A stretch of 64,000 nt of DNA from Pohlia nutans. Its lineage: Eukaryota > Streptophyta > Bryopsida > Bryales > Mniaceae. The stretch lies in contig CM040085.1 in assembly GCA_022496805.1 (NCBI GenBank), positions 15,095,811 through 15,159,810 of the forward strand, written 5' to 3'. Numbering within the stretch: position 1 is the first letter of the stretch; each line of letters starts with the position of its first letter. The translations under genes were made by a program, and so were the position numbers. Shown in pieces: positions 1 to 10,606 of the stretch. The notes under the pieces were generated by a model. The model ran no database searches and was not told the origin of the DNA. It was given only the letters and a program-made list of their open reading frames with translations.

Positions 1-1015
1 ACATGTAACAAGTAACAGATAAAAAGTAACAAGTATGTGAATAAGATTTTTTAGAATCTAGGTTGTATTGAGTGGTCACTCCTTTAAGTTGGAGTATGGT
101 TGTGAGAAGTCAAGGGAGTTTGTGTTTGGAGGTCTGGGTTTGATTATTGTGTGACCCATGAATTTAAGCCGTTTAGCATTGTCTCTCGTTTGAGCTAAGT
201 GTGTGATAGTTAGTAGAGCTCTTTTTATTGTAGGAGATTCTTGCGGGGATTATTTTCAGTGGTTGTTTTTTATCCGTCTTTTGGTGTGTGTGTGGACACA
301 ATTACACAACTAAACTCGGTTTTCTACAAGTTATAGTTGAGTTTCAAATTTCAACTAGATAATGAACGTTCTACCCTTGATACGGTCTTTCGAGGTTAAA
401 CTCTTTACGGTTCAGCTATGTCACTCTTCAGCAAAGACACCCCTGGAAGTGGTGCGCGGGTCAATAATAATGGCAAGATGCCATTCAATACGAGTAGTAA
501 GAGGTCATTAGGTGAAATTTGGTCACCCCAATAGATAGGGTATGTTCATGAGAAATTTTACCTGAGGGTCGATATTTGTAGTACGACAATGAAGAGAAGC
601 ACCTCCCTGTCCACAATGCTAGAATGCATTCTTTGTCGTCCTCATGAAGAGAAGCAGTCCGTTTTTGTGTTAGAATTGCCAGCTCAAACCGAGCACATTT
701 GAATGCTCAAGTGTCCGGGCTAGCTCACTCCGTCAGCAGTTGCTCACGCTCATGTGAAAATTGCACAAGCAATTAAGGACTGGAAGGTCAGTCGTAGCCA
801 GTGTGAACAAGGTATCGAGTCCTAGAATCCAGGCATAACTATATCGGAGCTTCCGTCCAAACTCCGACTTTCTAGAGTCCAGAGTGTAGTCTTTAAATAA
901 CGTCAGATCAACTGTAGCGGATTATCATGGCTATGAATACCGACTTTATTACATAACTTTACAGGAGGTCCTTGCAAAAGATGTGCACTATGCGCTGCAT
1001 CCCTAACAGCTCTGA
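1..1015. repeat. R block, copy 1 (left part), non-coding
   Basis: No gene is seen here. From about position 300 the sequence is collinear with 27,590-28,525, and parts recur at 35,340-35,444 and 43,130-44,190. Shared stretches include the text around the timed phrase 'gtaagaggtcattaggtg' (about 497-515) and the segment at 963-1015. It is therefore one copy of the duplicated unit that also carries the germin-like genes. The last 50 bases match an exon-like fragment described at 44,131. It is cut at a TGA trinucleotide (1013-1015) by a MITE and then by the MULE, and resumes at 10,793. Confidence 0.75.
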
Positions 1016-1030
1016 GGGCGGACTTCCATG
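1016..1030. mobile_element. Left end of interrupted Harbinger-like MITE-A
   Basis: These 15 bases, GGGCGGACTTCCATG, are the left terminal inverted repeat of a roughly 200-bp MITE whose remainder is at 10,607-10,792. That part ends in CATGGAAGTCGGCCC. The MITE is flanked by TGA on both sides (1013-1015 and 10,793-10,795). The unit copy at 28,525 has the uninterrupted empty site. The MULE landed inside this repeat and duplicated its last nine bases. Confidence 0.75.
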
Positions 1031-1489
1031 CCCCGTCTCTATATCCCCCGGTGGTCTTAAATGCGCTGTCCCGGAATAGGGTTGGCAGCGCGAGACGGGC
1101 CCCACGGGGTCCCACGCTGCCAAGAGCCTCTTCTTTTCCTTCCGAGCCTGATCTTTTTCCTGCCGTCTCCGGTTTTTTTCCTTTCCTTCCTGCCCCACTC
1201 TCGCGCGGGTCCCGCTGCCACGTCGGCAGTCTCGCTAGCCCCTCCCGGAGCATCTCGCGGTTTTGCCACGTCGGTAGTCTCGCCAGCCCCTCCCGGAGCA
1301 TCTCGCGGTTTTGCCACGTCGGCAGTCTCGCTAGCCCCTCCCGGAGCATCTCGCGGTTTTGTCACGTCGGCAGTCTCGCCAGCCCCTCCCGGAGCATCTC
1401 GTGGTTTTGCCACGTCAGCAGTCTCATGCCGGCTCGCCAGTCTCGCGCAAGGCCCATGCCATTCTCGCGATGTCATGCCAGATCCATTC
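1031..1489 (+). repeat. MULE left terminal inverted repeat
   Basis: It begins CCCCGTCTCTATATCCCCCG and is the reverse complement of 10,251-10,597 with few mismatches. It is 459 bases against 347 on the right. The difference comes mainly from the number of copies of an internal 48-bp tandem unit (four here, two on the right). A shared inner part ends near GATCCATTC. Confidence 0.9.
1217..1408 (+). repeat. Four 48-bp subterminal tandem repeats
   Basis: Four consecutive units start at 1217, 1265, 1313 and 1361. Each begins G(C/T)CACGTCGG and contains GTCTCGC, then CCCCTCCCGGAGC, then ATCTCG(C/T)GG. A partial fifth follows to about 1420. Two matching units lie in the right inverted repeat (about 10,321-10,424, reverse orientation). 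Subterminal tandem repeats are common transposase-binding regions in DNA transposons. That role is inferred here. Confidence 0.9.
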
Positions 1490-1852
1490 CATGCCATGGG
1501 TGAGGGTCTCATCCGATTGACAGATTCATCCATCGCACCCATGCTGTCAGACATCAATGTACCAAGTGGCGGCCAACTCAGTCTCGTCCTTTTGGCGGCA
1601 TCTCACCATTCATTACTGATAATCATACTGGGAATTATTTTCAAATCATGATATGATGTTGGCGAGACGGCTAATGATGATGGTGGCCTTCTTCTTCCTG
1701 GTTTTTGGTTCCTCAAGGTCTCTTGTTTCCTCATTCTGCTGTTTGCTGTTTGCGCCTTGCTGTTTTTGCATGCTGTTTGCACTTTGCCGTTTTGCGCCTT
1801 GCTGTTGTTGAGAGTACATGGTGCCGTCTCACGCGAATCCAACAGCAGTCGG

Positions 1853-2310
1853 TTTAGGGTACACGTTTAAGCGTGGCACTTGCATAAATCGAGATTTTCA
1901 TCGAGCGGAGAGCATCATAGCTTGTTCACGAAGATATTGTACGATTATTCAACCAAAGTTTGATGCTTTTCTAATGTTTCGCATGTTTGCATAAATGCTG
2001 GTGTTTAAAGGTTTAGGTTTAGGGTAATCTGGGGTGCGGTTTGGATGCTGGAGCTCGAGCTTCTGTCGGTTTAGGGTCATGATTCAAGTGCATTCTGAAT
2101 GTCCTGTCTCGAGGTTTAGGGTTTAGGGTATGGTTTAGGGTGTAGGGTATTCTGCTTATTTCATGGTTTTAGTTCGGAGTTACATATCCCTTAGCATTGC
2201 GTGATGCTCTCATTGTTGATTTGGTTAGCAAAGCCATGTCTGTCTCGGGGTTGGGTTTACTACAAGCCTTGTTTCCAGTGCCATATGTTCAGTCTCGCGG
2301 TTTTAGGGTT
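1853..2310 (+). promoter_or_regulatory. Telomere-type TTTAGGG boxes, left side of MULE
   Basis: GGTTTAGGGT-type heptamers occur repeatedly at about 1852, 2010-2030, 2067, 2110-2160 (densest, several in a row with spacers) and 2300, upstream of the accessory gene start at 2611. A mirror-image set lies near the other end (10,192-10,216), upstream of the transposase. Such telo boxes are known promoter elements in plant genes, so these are probably the two internal promoters. The rest of 1490-2610 has no gene. Confidence 0.6.
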
Positions 2311-2610
2311 CAGTGTGGGTTACTTTAGATATCCTTCGTGTGCATTGTTTAGGGCAAATGCATAATTTCCTAAAAAACATTGTTAGACTTCAGGGTCTAG
2401 GGGTCCATTGGCATTGCGTCATGTTCTCATTGTTGATGTGGTTAGCAAAACCATGTCTGTCTCGGAGTAGGGATTAGCACATGCCCTTCTAATAGTGCGC
2501 AATGTATTGACATTGCTTCAGTCTCGTGTACTTCAGGGTCTCGTGCAGTTGGATTTCTATACTAATTACTGCATGTCTCGGTTTTAGGGAGTACCAACTG
2601 GGCGGTTTCA

Positions 2611-5600
2611 ATGACGCGTCAAGCATTCACCCAAGAAGATTTATCGGCCCCGAGAATTCGCCTGCGAAACGGGATAATATATGAGCGGTTCGATCTGGAT
2701 GAGAATGTGTGGCTCGAAGAATACACGGTTGATGAATGGAGGACGATGCTCCTGGAATGCCACACAGCCCTGGTGTTCTTAGAACATAAGAAGTTCCAGT
2801 TCATGATCTGTCCACCAAATCTGAGACGAGGGATGCAGAAGCACCGTTTAAACAACCACCGTCGTAATCAACACGAAAGAGGTTTCAAGTTCTACCCGAC
2901 GGGTCTGGAGCAAAATTGGGTTACATTGTTGCTTGAGAAGAAGAAAACCCCCGAGGAACTTATCCAGGAATGGTGGGTGAAGCATCCTGACGGAATGCGA
3001 AAGAAGGAACCGAAGGAGAAGGGGAAGAAGAAGGGGGCGGTTTTGGTAAAGGAGGAGATAGACGAGGAGTCAACCATGCCCGCTCCCGCCCATGTCTCGG
3101 GTGGATCAGCCAGTTCTGAAGATGACTTCGAGGATGTGAAATCGAAGAAGTCTAAGTTCAAGAAACTTGTAAAGCCCAAGCGTAAGAAGGTGCGATTCAC
3201 AGACATTCCTACCAAGAAAGAGCCTAAGACCGATGCTGTCTCGGGTAAGACTGCGTGCGAGTTCAGGGCCCCTAAACCGAAGTCTTCTGGAGCGACAAGA
3301 GGTAGCTTCCACGTCCATGTGCGAGAGGTGCCCCGAGACAATGAACAGGGCAAGGAGAAAAAGAGGAAGACGGAGGACATCGTGTACGAGAGGAAGGGGT
3401 CTCGGCAGTGCAATATCGGTAGTCCTGGGGGAGCACGTTGCTCGAGTCGGGTGGAAATCCCTTCGGCGGAGGAACATAATTCCAGCCCGATCAAAATGGA
3501 AATGGAGGGCGAAGTATATGTGGGTGAGCCATCAAATCATGCGCCACAGGCACCTGCACCAGCCGTCTCGGACACCGAACGTCTCCGCTTGGAGCGCGAG
3601 GAGGTGCAGAGACGCTACATGCGGGAGGCCATGGTGGCCATACGTGAAGACGCCCTCCCCGCACCGACTCCTCTCGCAAAAACCGGTCTCGCCATCTTGC
3701 TCGTTGACTGCGGTTTAATGAAAGACGAAGGGCGTCAGAGCTGCGGTACTTGGACAGCTGCTGAAATGGTGGAGAAGATGTCCGCCTTCAGGACGGGGGA
3801 GGCTGTTGAGAGTGCTGTATGTTTGGCCGATGGAAAATTCTCGCAGCTTAGACGCAAGGTAATACATATGCCCGTTGCCTCGTTATCGTCGTTTGGTTTA
3901 GGTTTATGTTTTTCGTTTGGTTTGTGTTTATGTGCTTACCATTGCTCCTATACTACAGCATTGGGACATGTTCACAGCTGATGACCAAGATAAGGTTAAC
4001 TAGACCATCAGTTGGCTTGAGGGCGGGGATGTGAAGGACAGCGAGACCCCCAATCACTGCACGGAGACGTACAAGTATTTCAAGAACCTGTCTTTATGCG
4101 AGGAGTTCGAGGCGAGACAGGCAGACATGACTAAGCGAGTACGTCAACAGAGGATAGAGTGGGTGCGGGAGAAGCTAAGGCAGTGGGATGCGGAGAAGGC
4201 TGTGGAGCTGGAGAGATGCGTATGGGGCTGGCATCCGTTATTACATCTGTGCACGAGTAATCGTTTTTTGTCTCGGAGGATGCCACCCCTGCCGTGGACT
4301 CACACCATGGAGGAGGCGAAGACAGTTATGGCTGCTTTGAGTACAAGGACACCCGTCAGGGAGGCCCCCAACGAGGCCCGTCTCCTTCGCCTTTACTCTA
4401 TCATGCTCAAAATGGATTACGGGTACTTCGATCCCTGCACAGGAGCGAACCACGAGACGCTCGAAAGGTGGGCGAAGGACACTGCGTGTCTTGAGAACGC
4501 GTCTGCAATGCTCGTCGGTGTTGGGGTAGTCATTTTTGGGTTACCACTAGAGTCTCGGTAGGGAACGGGCTTCTCACCGGAGACGACAATAGCCGCACTG
4601 AATGTTGTGCGAGACGGAAACTGGGGAGAACTTCTGCAATGGATCGAATCCACACAAGCTCGAGGTGTAGAGGACTACGCTTTCTCGCATCCGAGAGACT
4701 TTGCACTGATGTGGTGTTCTATGTCAAAGGAGGACGTGTGTGGTCGGGGTCCAGCAAACCAGTTCCGAGACTGTCTTGCACGACGGGAGGATTTGGATCT
4801 CCGATTTTTGCCCCTTCATTTCCGTAAGTTCTATTCCTACCTCTATTGGTTTACACTCATGCGGGTTGACAACATCTGTGCTGTCTCGGTTTCCTGATGT
4901 TGGCCGATGTTCTGCCGTACTTAGTTCGTTACTTGGTTTGCAGCTGCAGGAAAACTTGACATGTCTGGAGAAAGAGAATCTGTCAGTACCGCATCTGTGG
5001 CTAGGGCGTTACACCTCGTGGGAAGGAGGAGATGGAATCTGTGCAAATGGCCAACAAAGCGTGGACAACCTGAGACGGCCTCCGAGACCCCTCCAACAGT
5101 AGAAGCCCCACATGTCCAACCAGCAGCGGTAAATGCAGAACCACCCATTCCGGATGTGGACGTGAAAGCAGAACCCCCAGCACCGGAGGTGGAGATGAAA
5201 ATGGACCCCCCAACAGACAAAGATATGGGGTCCACTAGCGAGACTGCCTTGGAGGTGACCACACGAGGGACAGGTCCCGCGGGAGACAAAATTCCAAGGA
5301 TTTACCAGATGGAGGTTGGGAGCTTTGTTCACCCGAACAAGAACTTGGAGGGGGCGCACCAATGGGTTTTTGAATTCATGGACCCTATGACTCCATTCCA
5401 AGACAGCTGCAACAAGCCTGCTAGTTTTGTTCGGGAGTTCGCGTACCAAGTTCGGATGTGGTTGTGGGAAGTCATAAACAACCTCCTTCAGTTCCCCCAC
5501 CACTTTAACTCGTTAAGGTGACTTAGATCATATCCAGTCTCGCAATTACTAAATTAACTTTTAGTTTCATTGTGTTTGAAATATTGCATGCTCTAAATTT

Positions 5601-6704
5601 CGTTGTCCATTCTAACAGTAGGTGTCATGGAACATAGGGATGTGCAAAGCGGGGTACTAGAGGACGAGGTGCAGCTAGGAGACGATGCCGTGTACTTCTC
5701 TGGAGACATTTGTCGCCAAGTACTTGTTCCCATGAGAACGGAAGAATGGGATTGTATCCTCAAGCCTGAGACAAAGATATGGAACCACTTTGTGGAGCTC
5801 ACACTCCGCTCTCTGGTCCTCCAACACTAGACGAAATCCGAGACAGGATTCACGTCGCAAGCACCCAAGTATTCTCGCTGCTGCCGTACTATTTGAATGA
5901 TGCGGGAGACAGTTGGGAGTGGCTCGGTGACATGGGTCTGGGGTGGCTCCAAGGGTCCGGTGGTAAAGAAGACACCATTGTCGTCCCCTACATGGATAAG
6001 GACCACTGGACTCTCGTGATAGTGGAGGAGGCGAAGACGTACTTGATGGGGACCGAGACGAGACTGCACAACAACGCGGCTGTCAACGACTTCGTCATGC
6101 TCATCCACGCCGCTTGGGGTATTGTGCGAGGGTATCGGCCAGGTTCAGAGGAATGGGTCCGTCTCGTGGCGCGGAAATGGGAGGTGGTGGAGGTCCAAGT
6201 CAGAAAGGGAGTTGGGAATGCGGGTTCACGATGCTAGTTATGTTGTGGCAGTACTTGCATTACCGGGGTCTTGAATTGCGAGACCTTGTGGCTTTCAGAA
6301 GGAATGACGTGACCCGGTTGAAGTTCGTAGAGTGGGATGGACACATATGTGCTCGCTGGCTGCTGTAGTTGATATATTGCGAGACAGCACAACCAGATAA
6401 CAGGTACCCCAAGCCCAAGTTCTCAAAGGATTTCACCCAAAACCAACTAGCATACTGCAACATAGAGCGGCCTAGTTGGTCGAGACAGGAGGGCAGTGTA
6501 ACGATATACGGTTTGGATGATGTAATGGGTCCGGTGCGAGCCATTAAAGACGTCAGCATCAACGCCCCTTCGTTTCCAGCGGTGGAGGAAGCGCACAAGA
6601 CCCAAACAAGAGTGGAGGCGCAGAAGAAGGCGAGACGGGACAATCGGCACAAGCTGCGGGTGATGTTGGCCAAATTTGAGCCGGGTCGGAGCGAATCAAC
6701 TTGA
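2611..6704 (+). pseudogene. MULE accessory gene, decayed; Ulp1-like C-terminus
   Basis: Exon 1 (2611-3858, ATG start) encodes a basic protein I do not recognise. Its first 130 residues are W-, R- and H-rich and globular-looking, followed by K/E-rich low-complexity sequence. A GT-AG intron (3859-3958) is followed by exon 2 (3959-4823), an intron with donor GTAAGT (4824-4943) and exon 3 from 4944, all in frame. A further intron near 5518-5621 is likely but its phase does not fit. The C-terminal part resembles C48/Ulp1 cysteine proteases: DHW with the catalytic His (6004-6006) and QKGSWECG with Gln 6201 and Cys 6219-6221. The expected Asp position reads YLMG, so it looks lost. In-frame stops lie at 4001, 4559 and 6366, and frameshifts near 5810 and 6195. 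Ulp1-like domains are known cargo of plant MULEs (Kaonashi, VANDAL-related). The function is unknown; a VANC-like DNA-binding role is only a hypothesis. Confidence 0.72.
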
Positions 6705-7237
6705 CAATTTTGATGTAGGGTATAGTGTCTCAGGGACGCAAGTACATATAGTTTTCTTTGCGATATGTACATGTGTGCGAGTGAAGTAGTTTTTTTTGTT
6801 ATAGATGTACAATTTCCACTGTAAAATGTGTACATAATACGTCATGTTCCGAGACAGTCTCCATTACAAATACAAACATCTCATTGATATAGCCTTGTGA
6901 ACTGAAGTCCGAGACTGTAATACTCTTCATTGTATAATAAAGCCGTTAATATTTCAAACAACAATTTCCCATACAATATGTGCATTGTCCCACCAATGTG
7001 TATATGACTGAACTTTATTTAATGTGCAAAATACAGCCTTACCTAAACCGAGACTTCCCATCCTTCTAGTTCTCATTGGAACAGCGTCTGTTCCAACATA
7101 AATATTCCGAGACTGTCAGGATTCATTTCCGAATTACAAGACTTCAAACACAGTACATCTCTGAAGGAATTACCCAAACACACTATACCATACACCGTCT
7201 CGGAGTCCTCTATCCGGGGCGATGAACATAACACACC
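6705..7237. other. Spacer between convergent MULE genes
   Basis: No gene is seen. The AT-rich 3' ends of both MULE genes meet here, and AATAAA-like strings occur (for example near 6936). The GTCTCG/CGAGAC hexamer is present about six times (near 6849, 6910, 7047, 7108, 7197), so its enrichment is not limited to coding DNA. Confidence 0.6.
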
Positions 7238-10108
7238 CTACATCTTCTGTCTCGTATTTCTGGACGATCTGAAGCAACTACTCAAGAAGTCTCGGTGCCG
7301 ACGAAGAGTATTACTACCATTTACGTCGTTACCGACGAAGGGCGTCGCCTCTCTAAGCGAGGGATGTAGTACTCTAGACGAAATTTGTAGTTCCATAGTA
7401 GCGTGTCTCGCATCCATAGCGCGGAGCTCTGCCTCCAGGTGCCTCTTGACGATACGGTGCTTCAAAGCCCTGTCGCAGATGGAAACCGCGAGACGGTCAA
7501 TGCTCTCAGTGAGACGCCTGTCATCGTCCACGGCCTCAGGTGATGGTGGAGCGTCTTCTTCAGTCTCGGTATCGGAGCGGAGAGTACCGGGGGCTTTATC
7601 TCGGTCGCTCTCACATGGTAGTTCCTCACATTCGGGGAGCTCCGGGAATTGCACAAGTTGCGAGATACCTCCGCGAGACGTCCCATACAGAGTTCCGCAC
7701 ACCTTGACAATGCCACCTTCTGCGAGGTCCGGACGCGTCATCCTCAGCACTTTGAGATGGTGTTTGCATAGATTGCCCTTCATTGAGTGAGGGCATTCAC
7801 AGCACCCCCACTCTGTCTCGGGATTGTGCACAGCGTAACGTAGATGGGGGCGCTTGTTGGATGTCACGTAGGCAGGTTCTCCAGCTTCGGTGGGAAGCGT
7901 GACGCAATGATCAGGAATTTTGCACGCCTGCAAAAGAGAATTAATGACTACCCTTTCCCTCTTCCGATTGCCCTCGAAGCCGTTCTCCTTCATGTACTGA
8001 TTAAACTCGTATCGATTTATGACATCATTGGTTAGCTCGTGAATTAGCCAGTCCACGCGTCTTCCCAGAAGCCTTCCCCGAGACGCTTTGAGGACGGCCT
8101 TCATGTTACTGTGGTAGGATTCGATAGCCGCGTTAGTGTCCTCGCCGGCGTGTGGGATGTTTCGATTGTCCGTCACCCACATATCGAGTTTCTTCATCCA
8201 TGTCTTGTCCACATAGTCCCAAAATGCAGTGGCTCCTGTAACCTTGGTGCTGATCATGGTGAATTTCTGTCTCGCCCATTCTAACAATGTCAGATCTCTT
8301 CTTGGTGATTCCAAGAGGTACATGATGTTCCCCAACTCTCGAAGTGCCCATGCACGCGTAACCATCCCTTTGATCTTGGAGCATGCGTTCTTCTGCCATG
8401 CCCTGCGGACGTGCCATAGGCAAAGGAACACGAGACAATTCGGCCAGATCTCCCTGCATCTCGGAAAGCCCGCGAGTGAGACCCTCAAAACCTCTAACAT
8501 ATAAGTGCTCAACCGAGACAGCAAAGGAAGATGATAGAAAATCATACCGGAGCGCGTTGATCTCGGCCTGGGCATCATCAACAATGAAAGCATTTGGACG
8601 CCACTCAGGAAGAGTTGCAGTCATTTTAGTCTTCAACGCTAACATCCACGGACCTAGGTCCAATTGCTTACTACGAGACGTCACCACGTAAGCTCCGGGA
8701 CATCCATTCTGCCATTTGTCGAAGATCATCATAGTGTAAAGGGGAAACTGCGACATTCCAAATATGAGCACCTCAGTATCTCGGGAAATGTTCACAGTAG
8801 ATGTCTACATCAATTACGACCTATTATAGTCCATAACAATTATGTATGGCTTTTTCTACATTCTCGATTACCCATTCATGTAGGACGTAGAACTGACGTC
8901 CGAGACTGACATTGTGTACAATACCTTTTTATCGTTTGTTCCGAATGTGGCATCAATCGAGACAACACTCTTGTGACCGTGTTCGATCATCATTCAGAAC
9001 ATGAAGTCCGTTTGGATACCTATAACAAAGGGCATGTTATCTCCGCTTAGAGATCCCGAGACTGTACCGGAGTTGAGTTCCTGGTAATAGAATACTATGT
9101 TTCGATTAGCTTGAACCCACATGCGAACGGATTCAGCATCATTCTCGTGTTTTTGGTAAACAGCTTGGCTGACCTTCACAGCTACGTTGCGGATGTCCCA
9201 GTCCTTCATGAAATGATCCCGAGACGCGGGTGCGCCTTGAGCCCTTAGCCTCAGGACGAGTTCTATGTGCATGCTCTTAATCTTGGAGATTGTAACGCCA
9301 AGACGAAGATTCTCTTCAACGAATGCCCTAGTTTCAGGAGACAATTGGGATGTGAACCGAGACCTCTCGCCCTCCTTCACGATGCCGTGAACAATTAATC
9401 CTTCGGCATTCGTGTGCCACGGATGTTGAAGGACAATTTGTGCAACATCTCGGAGGTAATACAACTGCCTGACATAAATAGCACACCTGCAGCCCCGTTT
9501 CCGAGACCCCCCCTTCATAGCCGCTGTCAGTCTTGGTTTGCTGCGACCGCGACCATTTGGGAAGTTTTTTCCTTTCTTCGTGTACTTCTGTGGTTGCGTC
9601 ATCATGTCTTCAGTGACTTCCAGAACTTCCCCAGACTTGTCCTGAGGCCCAAACTCGCACTCCAACCTACGTGGAAACAAATACAACAAGAGAGATGAGC
9701 GAGACCCTAAACGAACATAGCTGTGTGGGAATAAACTGTTGGGGAAGGATTTGCACACTTGATGGAAACTAGTGGAGTGTCAAGTCGCGGGTGGGACCCT
9801 TTGTAGCGCTCAGTCTCGCGCGTGTTGAACTTTGTCTGCACATCCGACCGCTTCGAGGACTCGCCCAAGACGAAATCCTCGTATCTGTGCCACGGGATGT
9901 AGGCTACGCCGGCGCCACCTTTAACCCCCCTAAATTCCCACTTCAGATCCTTGTGCGTGAAAGGACCATCGGGACATTTCTGCATTTGGTCTCGAATGAG
10001 CTGAAGTGGGATACGATTCCGCAAAATGAACTGTCGTTCGTATAAACCAATCCAAGACGTGTCAAGCTTGTCGGCTTCTTTGCCAACGGGTACAACCACG
10101 GAATCCAT
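7238..10108 (-). pseudogene. MULE (MURA-type) transposase, one nonsense codon
   Basis: I resolve four exons on the minus strand: 10,108-9759, 9666-8925, 8747-8548 and 8453-7238. They are joined by GT-AG introns of 92, 177 and 94 bases. The spliced length is 2508 nt (836 codons) and all phases agree. In order the protein has an N-terminal region; a Cys/His zinc-binding domain (GCRCAIY ... HPWHTN, about 9370-9490); the DDE core with first Asp in SIDATFGTN (8952-8954), second in FIVDDAQAEINAL (about 8550-8590), WHV motif and catalytic Glu in NAAIESYH (about 8100-8135); and a SWIM zinc finger CECPHSMKGNLCKH (about 7760-7806). The tail is acidic, then basic. One TGA (8994-8996) lies 13 codons before the first Asp, so the copy is inactive unless the stop is read through. 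It would bind the terminal repeats and catalyse cut-and-paste transposition. Confidence 0.88.
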
Positions 10109-10191
10109 GTCAATACTGCGAATTCAGTCTCGGGGATCTTGCAACCTAGACCACAACGCAAAATTGTTGCAAGTGACTATCGTCTCGACAT

Positions 10192-10216
10192 ACCCTAAAC
10201 CCTAAGCCCTAAAACC
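10192..10216 (-). promoter_or_regulatory. Telomere-type boxes, right side of MULE
   Basis: ACCCTAAACCCTAAGCCCT is a run of plant telomere-type heptamers, about 85 bases upstream of the transposase ATG (10,108, minus strand). It mirrors the telo boxes on the left side of the element. It probably belongs to the transposase promoter. Confidence 0.6.
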
Positions 10217-10250
10217 GGCGGCAATAATCACCATAACCATACCCCCCCTA

Positions 10251-10597
10251 GAATGGATCTGGATCTGGCATGGCATCGCGAGAATGGCATGGGCCTTGCG
10301 CGAGACTGGTGAGCCGGCACGAGACTGCCGACGTGGCAAAACCGCGAGATGCTCCGGGAGGGGCTGGCGAGACTGCCGACGTCGCAAAACCGCGAGATGC
10401 TCCGGGAGGGGCTGGCGAGAGTGGGGCAGGAAGGAAAGGAAAAAAACCGGAGACGGCAGGAAAAAGATCAGGCTCGGAAGGAAAAGAAGAGGCTCTTGGC
10501 AGCGTGGGACCCCGTGGGGCCCGTCTCGCGCGTCTCGCGCTGCCAACCCTATTCCGCGACAGCGCATTTAAGACCACCGGGGGATATAGAGACGGGG
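10251..10597 (-). repeat. MULE right terminal inverted repeat
   Basis: This is the reverse complement of 1031-1489, with two 48-bp tandem units instead of four. It has an extra short CGCGTCTC duplication near 10,521-10,536, and so one extra GTCTCG. The outer end is ...AGAGACGGGG, directly followed by the 9-bp duplication ACTTCCATG. Confidence 0.9.
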
Positions 10598-10606
10598 ACT
10601 TCCATG

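Larger units (their letters stand above)
1031..10597. mobile_element. 9.6 kb Mutator-like (MULE) transposon
   Basis: The element is bounded by a perfect 9-bp target duplication ACTTCCATG (1022-1030 and 10,598-10,606), the length typical of the Mutator superfamily. It has long terminal inverted repeats (1031-1489 and 10,251-10,597). Inside are two convergent genes: a degenerate accessory gene with an Ulp1-like C-terminus (plus strand, 2611-6704) and a spliced MULE transposase with DDE residues and a SWIM zinc finger (minus strand, 7238-10,108). Telomere-type boxes lie near both ends. The hexamer GTCTCG, on either strand, is spread through the whole element about once per 130 bases. Both genes carry nonsense codons, so this copy is not autonomous, but the clean TSD suggests it is not ancient. 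Confidence 0.93.

Noticed and set aside
1217..1408. CRISPR-like array
   Set aside because: Direct 48-bp tandem units without spacers, in a plant transposon end.
1051..1651. Several overlapping open frames in the MULE inverted repeats
   Set aside because: They run through the 48-bp tandem repeats in several frames and on both strands (48 is a multiple of 3), so the repeats keep them open. No protein-like pattern.
2110..2160. Interstitial telomere or chromosome end
   Set aside because: Only a few imperfect heptamers, within a transposon and mirrored at its other end. A promoter role is simpler.
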